Shown: positions 34,791 through 46,030 of the stretch, piece after piece
Numbering within the stretch: the first letter of the stretch is position 1
Layout of the letters: each line of letters opens with the position of its first letter
Origin: Sciurus carolinensis
Taxonomy: Eukaryota; Chordata; Mammalia; Rodentia; Sciuridae
Direction of reading: 5' to 3'
Assembly: GCF_902686445.1 (NCBI RefSeq)
Contig: NC_062223.1
Location: 46,265,998-46,329,997, forward strand
DNA length: 64,000 nucleotides
Made by a program: the position numbers and the translations under genes
Notes under the pieces: generated by a model
Told to the model about the DNA's origin: nothing
Database searches by the model: none
The model's input: the letters and a program-made list of their open reading frames with translations, nothing else

Positions 34791-37700
34791 AATGGTCTGG
34801 TAGAATTCAGCTGAGAATCCATCTGGTCCCAGTCTTTTCTTTGTTGGAAATCTCTTTACTATTGGTTCAATCTCTGTTATTGGTCTGCTTAGGTTTTCTA
34901 TACCCTTTTGGTTCAATTTGGGTAGGTTGTATGAATTTAGAAATTGATCCATTTCTTCTAGATTTATTGGAATATAAATTTTCAAGATAGACCCTAATTA
35001 TCCTCTATTTTTCTTTGATATCTTTGACATCTCCTTTGATATCTCCTCTTATTGTATTAATTTGGGTCTTCTCTCTCTCTTTGGTTACTTTGGTTAAGTG
35101 TTTATCACTCTTGTTTATTTTTTTAATGAACAAATTCTTTGCTACATGGATCCTTTATATCATTTTTAAACTTCTCTATTTCATTACTTTTGACTGATAA
35201 TTATTTCCTTCTTTCTGCTAGTTTTGGAATTGATTTGTTCTTGTTTTCTGGAATCTTGCAATGCATCATTATGTTGTTTATTTGGGATTTTTCTGATTTT
35301 TTTTATGTAGGCACTCATTGCTATAACCTTTCATCTTACAACTGCCTTCATAGTATCCCAAAGATTCTAGTAAATTGTATCTCTCTTCTCATTTTATTAT
35401 AAGAAGTGTTAAATTTCTCCTGTGTTCTTATATGACCCATTCATCATTAAAATATTTTGTTCAGTCTCCTTGTTTCTGTAGTTTTTCATTTTATTGATTC
35501 CTAAGTTTTTCCATTATGATCTGATAAGATGCAAGGAATTACTTAATTTTTTTGTGTTTGCCAAGACTGCTTTGTGACTCAAATATGGGTTTTTTTGGAG
35601 AAGTTTCCATGAGCCACCAAGAAGAAAGTAAATTCAGCTGTTGTTGAATTAAATATTCTATAGATCTCTATGAGGATCATTTGATTTATAGTACTTTTTA
35701 AGTCTGAATGTCTTTGCTAATTTTATGTCTGGATGATCTTCCCATTGATGAGAGAAGTGTGTTGAAGTCACCTATACTATATTGTGATTTATCTTAATCT
35801 TTATGTCAAGTTGTATTAACTTTACATAATTAGTTGCACTGATATTTGGAGCACAATATTTATATTTTCTTATTGAATTGTTCCTTTACCAGTATGTAAT
35901 GATCTTCTTTGTCTCTTATTATTAGCTACTCCTGCTTACTTTTGGGCTCCATTTGCATGGATTATCATTTCCCATCCTTTCAATTTTTGACTGAGAGGTG
36001 TATCTTGTATAGAAGATATATAGTTGGGGCTTGTTTATTAATCTGATGTGTCAGTTTATGTCTTTTAATTGAAGATTTGAGATCATTTACATTTGGTGTT
36101 TTAATAGAAAAGTTGTATTATTTTCTGCCATTTGATAAATTTCTAGTGCTTAATTTAAAATTTCTCCCCTGACTTCTATGTTCCAATTATCAAAACTGTA
36201 TTCATCAATCTCCTTATGTTTATGTAGTTTCTATAGTGTTTCTCATTGATTTCTAATTTCATTCTATTATTACCTGGTAATATGCAAGGAATTATATCTT
36301 TTTTTGTATTTGCTAAGACTTGCTTCATGACCTAAAATATAGTTTATTTTGGAGAAGATTTTGTGAGAGACTGAGAAGAAATTTAATTTAATTTTAATTC
36401 AATTCTGACTCTCCTTTGCTAAACAACTCTTCTAATGAGATTCATTCTTTCCTGAGCTCTGCTATTTGTTTAGTCTTCTGGGTATGATTTCATTACATGT
36501 CTTCTGCAATGCTGAATTAGTAGTTAGGAATTCTTTTAGTTTCTGCTTATCTTGGAAGTTTTTGTTTGCTTCTTGATTCTGAAGGATTGCTTTGCTGGAC
36601 ATAGCATTCTTTGAAACACATTTTTCCTCCCATCCTGAACTTTAGGGCTGCTTCTCAGAAATCAGATGTTTTTCTGACTGACTACCTTTAAATATTACCT
36701 GACCTTTCACTCTTGAGGATTTAAAAATTTTATTTTTCTTCTGTATATTTGGCATTTCAGTTATGTCATAGAAAGATTCTTTTTTGGTCTTGTCTTTTTG
36801 GGGTTTTAAATGCCTCCTATGTCAGAATGTCAATGTCATTTCCAAAGTTTGTGAAAGTTTCTGCTATTATTTCACTGAAAAGGTTATTGATGCCATTAGC
36901 CTTCCTTGATGTCAATGATTCTTAAGTTTGGACACTTAATGTTGCTCCAGAGTTCTTGTATATTCTGATTATGTTTTCTTTTTTCTTTATTGCCATCTGG
37001 GTGTCCAAGTTTATATGTGAGGAATTATATCAAGGCCTGAAATTCTTTCTTCTATGTGATATAAATATTGGCAAGACTTCAACTTTGTATTTGATTGATG
37101 GAGGTTTTCATTTCCAGGATTTTTATTTGGTTCTTTTTCATAAATTCTCTTTATTGAAATGCTTTTTCATATCCTGTATTTTCTCCCTTAGTTCATTCCT
37201 TAGATTTTCTTCTATTTCATTGATCATTTCAACAGCCTTTTTAAATTCTTTATCCTACATTTCATCTACTTCGATGTCTATGGGATCAGTTATTAGAGTG
37301 TTAATGAACTTTTAGTTTGTCTTATTACCTTGTTTTTTTCATATTACCTATATGTCTATGTTGATTTTCATATATCTATGTTATACAAAGATAGTGATCT
37401 ACTTTCTCTTTACTTTGTGCCCTAGACTGGGTGTACACCTAAGTGTCAGTACTCCTACTTAATGTGATCCTATTGTTATGTCCCAAATCATACCTGAACC
37501 ATTTTGAGAGAAGAAAACAATAACGAGTAACTGAGACCACTTCCAAACAAAGCCCTATACTAATACACCTTAAAATACTGATTGAAAATATTTTCTACAA
37601 CTTTATTAATCCAAGTTGAGAATGGGACAAATGCTCTATAATAGACTCAGAAGTTAGGTATTAAAGAAAGTAAAATTACTACTATCCTATGCATGAAAAG

Positions 37701-38884
37701 GAAAAAGAAAACAAGGGGAAAAAGGAATAAATGTGGGTACAGAGTCAAGAACAGATAATGCAAGAAGAAAAAGAGATGAAATAGTATAAATATGGGCAAG
37801 AAGAAAAAAGAATAATTCCAATTAATGTTTTAAAACATTAAAATAAATACATAAAATTGAAATTAAGGAATGCAATAACCAATATGGGGAACCTATTTAA
37901 TCAATGTGAAAGAATATCTATCTGTGTAATCAAAAACTGACATTAGAGAGTTCTAAGTTATTCCCTGCTGAACTATTTGAGATGGAGAGACTTCTTATTG
38001 GACCTTCCTGAGTAGGTCCAAAACTTCATCCAGTTTCACCCAGCATGGTGCATGTGCAACACCTAGCCATCATTGGGACATACTGGGGATGGGAGGAAAG
38101 CTGGTGTCTGTGGTTTGCCCCTTTGTGGACCTTTTTTATGAGATGCCTAGTGCTTCTGGGTCATGGGATACTTCTGCCATCTGCTGCAACTGTGACTAGC
38201 ATCTGGGTCACTTGCTGCTCCCAAGGTGTGGTACTCCCTGAGAGCAACTTGCTCTCCATTCCATTCCATTCCGCTCCCCTTGTTGGTAGTGGTGCAAGAG
38301 AGGTTTGGCAGCCTTCAGCTAGCAGTTATCCCTCCACACATTACAGATTACTGGGATAACTGGGTTCAGAGGCATTCCATATGATAATATTTGTTGCTGT
38401 CTGTAGATGGGGTGAAGCTATATAGATTTAATACCCTTTTGCCAGGCAGGTTTAGGTGTGATCTTTACTAGGTGATTGCTCAACTTAGTTTTCCACAACC
38501 ATTTGATATAAGCTGTGCACTTCCTGATCACTAAGTGACTTTGCAGCACCTGCCCCAGCTTTACCTGGTCTGAATTTAGTTTCTACCATCATTTAAGAAG
38601 TAACCTGACCAGCTTTGCCTGTCCCCTTTTTCTCCCTTTGTTACCCTCCACACTGACCCATCCTGGTCAGGGTTCATGGTTAAGAAATTCTTTCCTATTT
38701 TCCATTTCTATTATGAGAATTTCCAAGTCCTTCCAAATCTCTAACTATCCAATATTGTGTCTTAGTGCATTCCCTCTTTTACCCATCCCTTTGGGCTGAT
38801 CACTGCTCCATTCAGGACTGTGAAGCAGTTTAGATTTGCTGCCTAGTTCTATACTGCTGTCTTCCCATCATCTTTACAACAAGA

Positions 38885-38950
38885 TGTTTTGAAACATGAA
38901 TACATTGTGGGATGGCTAAATCAAGCTAATTAATGTATGTATTACTTTAC

Positions 38951-38990
<40 letters not shown>

Positions 38991-39335
38991 GAGAACCTTA
39001 GAATCTACATGTAGCAATTTTTAAGTATACATTAATTCTATTAACATAGTCACCATGATATTCAACAGATCTCTGAACTTATTCCTCCCAACTGAAATTT
39101 TGTGTTCTTTGGTTAATGTTTTCCCATTTCTTCTGTACCACCAACCCCAAAGTTCTGGTAACCACCCTTCTACTCTCTGTTTCTGTTAATTTGACTTTTA
39201 GCTTTCATATGTAAGTGAGGTAATACAATATTTGTCTATCTGTGCCTGGCTTATTTTACTTAACATAATATCCTTTGTGTTATTCATGTTGTTGCAAATG
39301 ATACGAAGGCTTTCTTTCTTAAGATTGATTAGTAT
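38885..39335 (-). mobile_element. Old L1 3' fragment, minus strand, with a (GT)n tract
   Basis: GATGGCTAAATCAAGCTAAT, then (GT)19 at 38,953-38,990, CATTAATTCTATTAACATAG, GTTCTGGTAACCACCCTTCT and TGTGCCTGGCTTATTTTACT: antisense L1M 3' UTR landmarks. Confidence 0.75.
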
Positions 39336-39339
39336 TCCA

Positions 39340-40960
39340 ATTTATACTACCTGATTTCAATACTTAATATAATGCTGTAATAGTTAAGATGAATGGCATT
39401 GAAGTAGAATACTAATAAAGAGCAAAGAAACAAAATAGAGATAAGAAATAGCCTCATATATTTATGTGGGCAAATAATTTTTGATATTGTAATTTAATGT
39501 GGAAAACACTGTTTTTGACAAATGTTGCTGAAACAGATAGTTGTATGATAAGAAATTAACTCAAACTATTCACAAAAATTAATTTAAAATTGATTATAAA
39601 TCTGATCATAACATTAAAATTATAATAGTTCTTATAGAAAATATAGAGAAAATCTTTGCAACCTTGAGTAAGCAAAGATTTCTTAGTAAACCAAAAATAT
39701 GAACAAAAGATTATTAAATGTACTTTATCCAATTTGGAAAACTTCTTTCAAAGAGAACATAAAATAAGAAGGTAAACCACAGACTCTGAGAAAATACTCA
39801 GAAAACATATCTGACAAATATTCATCATATAGAAAGATCTCTGACAACCAAATGGTAAGAAAACAATCAGCTCAATAAAAATAGCTCAAAAACCCAAAGG
39901 TTGAATGTTTTCTCTGATAAGTGGATGACGATACATAATGAGTGGGGCTGTGGGGGCAAGAGAAGAACGGAGGAACTTTGGATTGTGTAGAGGGAAATGG
40001 GGCAGGAGGGGGTGGGGGAAGGAAAGATAGTGAACTGAGGCAGATAATATTACCCTATGTACATGTATGATTACATGAATGGTGTGAATCTACATTGTGT
40101 ACAACCATAGAAATTAAAAGTTGCACCACATTTGTGTACAATGCATCAAAATACAGTCTGTAAAAATAAAAATAAAAAATGGGAAAAAATAGGTCAAAAG
40201 ATTTGAATAGGACACTTTACTACAGAAGACATAGAAATCAGCCAGAAGCACATGAAAACATGTTCAATACTATTAATCATTAAGGAAATGCACATTAAAT
40301 CCACAAAGAGTTACCAGTACACAAACATGAGAATGGCTAAAATTAAAAAGACTGACAATACCAAGTGTTGATGAAAATGTGTAGAAATGGGAAATCTCAT
40401 TTGGCTGATGGGAATTCAAAATGATAGACGCTTTGCAAAACTTAATAGCTTCCAATTAAGTTAAATATACACCTACCATACAATGTAGCAGTCCCATTTC
40501 TAGACATATAGCAAGAGAAATAACATATCAACACAAAGATTTCTAAATGAATGTTCATAGTAGTTTTATTCTTAGTAGCCCAAACTAGAAACAATCCAAA
40601 ACAATATCAACTGGTAAATTAAAAAAATATGATATATCCATGCCAAGGAATGCTCTTCAGCAATAAAAAGGAATAAATATTGGGGAAAATGAAGGAGCCA
40701 GTTATAAAATATTAAATACTATGAAATTGCTGAGCAGAAAAAACTATTCTCTAGTGAAGGAAAGGGATTGTTGGTGGCCTGGAGTCTGTTATTAAGTTCT
40801 GATTGGAAAGGAACATGAAGAATTTGAAGGGTATGGCAATATTCTATATCTTGATTGTGGTGGTTGTTACACAGGTACAAATATTTTTCTACATGCATCA
40901 AACTGCACACTTAAAATAGGTACAGTTTATTTCTTGTCAATTAAATATCAATATAGTACA
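39340..40960 (+). mobile_element. Ancient L1 ORF2 3' part, plus strand, split by a younger L1
   Basis: Decayed sense L1: TACCTGATTTCAATACTTAA, AAATCTTTGCAACCTTGAG, GTCAAAAGATTTGAATAGG, ATTAAGGAAATGCACATTAA, CCATGCCAAGGAATGCTC and a 3' UTR-like TACATGCATCAAACTGCACA. It is interrupted at 39,893-40,184. All reading frames are broken. Confidence 0.78.
39893..40184 (+). mobile_element. Younger L1 3' end nested in an ancient L1
   Basis: Starting with ACCCAAAGGTTGAATG, it runs through TGATAAGTGGATGACGATAC, GAACTTTGGATTGTGTAGAG, a G-rich stretch, TACATGTATGATTACATGAA and TTTGTGTACAATGCATCAAA to an A-rich tail. The flanks AAAAATAGCTCAAAA (39,877-39,891) and AAAAATAGGTCAAAA (40,185-40,199) match at 14 of 15 bases, read as an aged target duplication. 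Confidence 0.85.
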
Positions 40961-42479
40961 TATTTAAAATCTAACAAAAATAGCAATATGATTAGAAGTG
41001 TAATCTGGACCTTTTAATTATCCTTAAGAAGAGATAAATTAAAGATAGACTACCAAAGAATTATGTATTAATAGATTGCTTAGAACATCTTTTTATGTAT
41101 TTTTCATTTACATTACAATGTAAAATACCAGAATACCCAAGAAGACAAGTTCACAAGAAATAATTGCTTTTATAAGTCACAGTCACGTTCATTACTAGTT
41201 AGAACAAATAACTAATCTGGTTATTTGATCATCACCTACCTTTATGAAGAACAGTCCAGCAAAATTATCTCCAAGATTTATTCAGAAAAGTACCTTTAAG
41301 CTACTTAATAAGATAGGTAAGATTCAACCCAATCTCATACCTTTGGGTTAAAATAATGATAAATAATCCTAACTCTAAGTTGTAAAACATTGGCCTCAGC
41401 AGAGATTTGTGCTATCTAATAAATTTTGTTGTTGAAAAATTCAAACCTATTTGACCAATTTTCAGTTGGAAAAAAAATTGATAGAAACAGATTTCCTTTT
41501 CTCAAAATTCACAACAAATTGTAGTTCTCTTCTACTGAACAAGTACGATTAATTGCAAAAGATGAAATATTTTTAGTAATTCAAAGAACTAATTTCATAA
41601 TTATTCATTCATCTTCACAGTTTTAGCTTGCTAAATTTATTCTAAAATTCTTCCCTGGGTTCCTAATTAAATAGTTTCCTTCTTAGGTTTTTTATAGTAA
41701 GTGAAATCTATTTGCTGTACAATACTCAATGAATTGGCTAAATCAATTTTCATGATTTGAGGAACATGGGTCAACAGAATTTTTTTCTATCAGGATGACT
41801 TTAACTTGAATGAAAGAATATTCTGATTCAAACAGTTAAGGGAAAAGGAACCAAGAAATTCAGAGGTAGGGCATCTTCAAGCACAGTGACAGATTCCAGC
41901 TGTGTTCTCTGGATTTTGTATTTTTCATCTATTGGTAACAAGATTGCTATTATACAGCTAGATACAATTATATCCAGAGACAGAAGAAGACTATCTCTTC
42001 CATATGAATGAAGAAACCTTTCCCAGAAACCCCTAATGGTGTCTCATTGACCAGAACTGGATTATATATCCATCTCCAACCCATTCACTGATAAGATAAC
42101 TGTAACTTTCCTTGAGTCAAAAGTAGGAAGGATGAACCCCTCAAAAAAAATCAGTACAGTGTAACAGGGATGAGGTACAAAAAGCATATCTGGTTGGCAC
42201 CCAGCAGTATTGCTACAAACATGAAAAGGTTTTCTTATTTTATTTCCTAAAAATAATTTAAGGTCAATGTTCTGGTACTAAAGATATTAGTTATTTTTGC
42301 AAAAAATGTCTTCTGAGATTATGCAGTGTTTAATTTTAGCATAATTTGGTAAAATTGGTCATAAATTTTATTGTTAGTTTTATTAGAATCTTAAAAAAGG
42401 ACATTGATTGTGAAATGAGTTTATAAATATTAGAAATAATTTATATCAACTTTTGCCTTTTCACTAACTTAAAAGTATT

Positions 42480-44260
42480 TTCATGACTATTGACATCTAC
42501 CAGTGCCTGGATTTACTGGTGAGCAAAGCCAGCCCAGGTTCTGTTTTCATGGATCTTTCAGTCTACTTGTGGACAAAGACAGTTGTAAAATGCTCAATCA
42601 CATTATTAAATGTGGAATAGTTGGCGTAGGGAAGCCTTCTGAGAAAAGATAAACAGGACTGATAGGAACAATGGGGGGGATAGTGAGGGTGGGGAAGCAT
42701 TTCAAACAGAGAGCACAGCATACAAAAAGGCTCCATGGCAAGAGTGGACAGGATGAATCCGAGGGAGTGAGTTCCATATAGAAAGGGGAGAGTGGCTTTG
42801 TAAGAAAGGTCACAGACTTTTGCCGCCTTTTCCTCTGAGAGCAATGAGAAATCATGTAATGGATTTTACTTAGGAGTGTTATGGAGTATAACCAAATTTA
42901 TGGTTTTGAATAGGTGACTTTACTGCTTGGTGGAGAATAAGTTGAGTGGGCAAGAGCAAATGTAGGGAAACTATTAGCTAACTATAGGAGTCCTACCTAT
43001 AGGAGGTAATAGCTTGTAATAGGATATAGTAGTGGAGATTAAGAAAAGTATATGGATTGGTAAGATTTTTAGAAGACAAAATCAGCAAGCCCTGACAATG
43101 AAGTGTTAAGGGTATCAATGACAATTTTGAAGTTTCTGGTTTTCTCATTTGGATGACTAGAAGTTCCTTTTCCTAAGACACAGACTTCTAGAAGAGCACT
43201 AGGCCAGGAGATCTTTAATCTGTTGAAGTGGAAATATTGAGTAGGTATTACATAGCCTGGAGTTAGAATAGACCCTGTAAGTGGATATATCAATTTGGGA
43301 GTTTTCAGTTCATTAATGGAAGATGAAACATTGGGGCTCATTTTGGATTACCTTAAGAGAGAAAGTAGAGTGAGGAAGACAAAGGTCTAGGACTTGAGCA
43401 ATTCTGTGAATGAATGAAGGGCATGAGTCTATGAACAGGACAGAGAAAAAGCAAGAGAAGGATTAGTGGACTCTTTTATCTCAGAATTCAAGGGAAATGA
43501 GTATTTAAAGAAAAAGAAAATGTTCATTTGGACATTTGCTCAAAGTTCAGAAGAATTGAGAATTAAGAAAATGTTCTTGGATTTATTAATCTGATAGTCA
43601 TTGGTAATCTTTGTTAGAATTACTTAAGTAAAGTGATGACAAGAAAGCCAGACTTTTGTTCTGAGAAAGAGTGGGAAGAAAGGAAATGGAACAATGTGCA
43701 TGAACAACTCTTTAAAGACATTTCACTGGGAAGAGGAAGAGTAGCTAGAGGGAAATGTGGGGTAAAGGAAGGGATTTAATTTTTATATAGGAAAGACTTG
43801 ATTATGTTTGAGAGTCAGAAAAATCTAGTTAGAGTGTTTGAATATAAACTGGAGAGAGAAGAAATGTTGGATAATTTACACTACTTTAAAATCAGTGTAA
43901 ACGTAATTGAAAGTACAATAGAATATTGACATTAGATAGGAGTGGGGACCCCTTTAATATAACTAGAGGAAGAAAGAAAGAATAAGTAGGTAGCCTTGTA
44001 GCTTTAATATCGGGAAGATGAAACTTCAATTTTCTCTCTGATGATACTCTCTGCTGAAAGTGAAAAAGGAATGAAAGAAGGTGGAGATACCAGATTAGAG
44101 ATGGTTTGAAAATGCTCAATGTGGAAAGTAGGAGAAACATTTGACCAAAGAATTGTAACAGAAGGGACTGAGTATGTTGAGGGACCTTGGCGGCTAATGA
44201 TGAATAAAATTAATGCTCATGTCTTCAGTAATGTGATTTTCTCCAGCAGCACCAAGTTCC
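42480..44260 (+). repeat. Long ancient mammalian repeat upstream of the fifth exon
   Basis: About 1.8 kb of plus-strand, purine-rich sequence follows the order of a widespread old repeat: CAGTCTACTTGTGGACAAAG, AGGCTCCATGGCAAGAG, GAAATCATGTAATGGATTTT, GCCTGGAGTTAGAATAGACC, GAAACATTGGGGCTCATTTT, AGAGGAAGAGTAGCTAGAGG and GACTTGATTATGTTTGAGAG. I believe it is a LINE 3' UTR-type sequence but cannot name the subfamily. Minus-strand ORFs here (42,563-42,855; 43,069-43,341; 43,892-44,140) arise from it. Confidence 0.5.
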
Positions 44261-44823
44261 TCAGTATGTACACAGGGAGTTAAAGGTGAAGTTCACCCAG
44301 AATTAATATTTCATAAGCTATATTCAACAAAAGTTATCCATGAAATGAAGAAGAATGAATAGAGTGAGCTTAGACGGTCTGCTTGAACAAGTTCCTAGAA
44401 AGAATTTAAAAACTAAAGAAAGTACCTTTAAATCAAATTTGAAAAAAAAAAATCCCCTCTTTGTAAAGTAAATGGAAAATATAGAAATATAGGATATATA
44501 GGAAGTAGCAAGAATAATATAAAGTTTTTAGAGTTCTACAGTTGTATTTATTAAATAGATAGTAATCTCTATTTTAATATTTGTTGCATGACTTAATTTT
44601 TCTTTCTTATTAATACTTGTGTATTTTTAAAGTACAATTAGGATCTGACCATTTTATAACCCCTTTTTAAATTTCATACGTTAGAAGCATTTCATAAATC
44701 ATCAGATTTTATTTTACAATATAATTTTAATAGCTTTATAGTATAGAAAGAACCATAACTGTGTATTCAATTTAACCAGAACTTACTGTAATAAATTATT
44801 TATAGATTTTTTTTTCTGTGTAG

Positions 44824-44917
44824 GTTTTAGATACTTGCACAATGAAAATGAATCTAGACTCACCAGCAAGATATCTTTATGATATGTATGGCAGAAAAAT
44901 TGAAGATATTTCTAAAG
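44824..44917 (+). CDS. DCDC1: DCDC1 internal exon: middle of second DCX domain
   Basis: A 94-base exon between acceptor TTTTTTCTGTGTAG (ends 44823) and a strong donor GTAAGA (44918). It starts in phase 0 and ends with one base of the next codon. It encodes VLDTCTMKMNLDSPARYLYD then MYGRKIEDISK: the helix and third strand of the second DCX domain, parallel to LLEECTDKLNL...AARRVFLADGKE in the first. The C-terminal strand must be in a further exon. I searched to the right edge for an exon starting with the second base of a codon and completing a DCX domain, and found none. Confidence 0.85.
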
Positions 44918-45799
44918 GTAAGATTTAAGTAAACTATATGATAATATTTTGAAAGGTATTTATACAATTTTGGTTTTACTTTAAACATTTAAATGGAAAA
45001 TAGATATACTAAAACATTTAAATTTTGACATGGATAAATATGGTATTCTTATAGGGCACCAAGGTTTTAAGAATCTTTTATTTTGGGACAAATTTGAATT
45101 TGTGTGTTACAAAACACTGATAAGAATTTTAATCTTTGTAAGCCATAATGAAGAGAACAAAATTAATTGCTACATTTCCATAATTTGACTGCCAAATTCT
45201 ATGGGATATAGCTTTCTAAAGAGAAATTGTGCTACAGTATGCTCATATTAAGATTTTTTAAATGTTTTGGTCAACTTCTAGAGGTTATTTAAAAGTTATG
45301 TCATGTGCTTTAAAGTACTTTCATTGTATGTCTTTGTTAGAAGGTGACATTTTCATATGATATCTCTAAAGATACTGTTTCCTACTCCCTAAAAACAAAA
45401 ATACCATGAATTCCACATTTGTGAGTTTGTATGTGCTATTAGGATAGTCCATCACTTCACTTAAACTTTAAATCCATGCCTGAGGAGGGTTGAAATATTA
45501 AATAACATGTCTTAAACTGCAAGGTTAGGTCCAGTCAACTATGATGATTTGGGGATGTGGCTATACCACATACTTTCATTTGTTTCCAATTTCTTCACTT
45601 GTACTATATAAAAACAGGCTATGCCCTTGACTTGTCATCCTTGATTAATACTTAATAAGTGATAACTGTGACATTTCAATACTTATTGTTTACAACTTCC
45701 ATTCTTTTTGGCAAAGGATTATATGTGTGTGTTAGTATATGTGTTCTTAGCAAGTAAATGTATTTTTTCTTAGTCATAAAAATGTTATCAGTACATTAT

Positions 45800-46030
45800 A
45801 GTTAGACATAGTATTGGGGCTCGTTTTGACAGAAACATGCATGCATGGAATATAATTTTGCTCCATTTCAGTCCCCAGTACTTCTTCCTCTCTTCTCCTC
45901 CTGTTCTCCTTCCTTTAGCCTGCTGGTCTTCCTTCTACTTACTTACTGTTTTTTAAATTGGTGCTTTGCAGATATACATAAAAGGTGAAATTTACAGTGA
46001 GTGGTATATTCATACATGTACATCTTAATG
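45800..46030 (-). repeat. Squirrel-lineage repeat related to L1 3' UTR, copy 3
   Basis: On the plus strand: GGCTCGTTTTGACAGAAACA, CATGGAATATAATTTTGCTC, CATTTCAGTCCCCAGTACTT, a pyrimidine tract and GTGGTATATTCATACATG. This is the reverse complement, in order, of the repeats at 22,095 and 23,385. Confidence 0.6.

Larger units (their letters stand above)
31970..38880 (-). mobile_element. Old near full-length L1, minus strand, with two SINE insertions
   Basis: The plus strand reads antisense L1 from the 3' UTR (about 31,970-32,210) through ORF2 (about 32,220-36,060), an ORF1-like part (about 36,500-37,340) and a GC-richer 5' UTR (about 37,400-38,880). Minus-strand open fragments have ORF2 character: 34,162-34,395 contains SIDVEKVFNKIQH (RT palm, degraded) and 34,752-34,985 contains [15 protein letters not shown] (RT fingers). 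Many stops and shifts show it is dead. Interruptions are a minus-strand B1-ID dimer at 32,605-32,845 and a plus-strand B1 at 34,678-34,790. The many small plus-strand ORFs in 33.1-38.4 kb are antisense shadows. Confidence 0.82.
21394..44823 (+). other. DCDC1: DCDC1 intron, phase 0, about 23.4 kb
   Basis: Donor GTAATT at 21394 and acceptor TGTGTAG ending at 44823. It splits the second DCX domain. Repeats are dense from 22 to 26.9 kb and from 28.6 to 41 kb, mostly L1 in both orientations. Stretches in which I recognise nothing are about 26,890-28,610 and 40,970-42,470 (both very AT-rich). A long old repeat occupies most of the last 2.3 kb before the acceptor. Confidence 0.75.

Noticed and set aside
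42563..44140. Cluster of minus-strand ORFs as a multi-exon antisense gene
   Set aside because: They lie in an old interspersed repeat, with no splice sites or conserved motifs.
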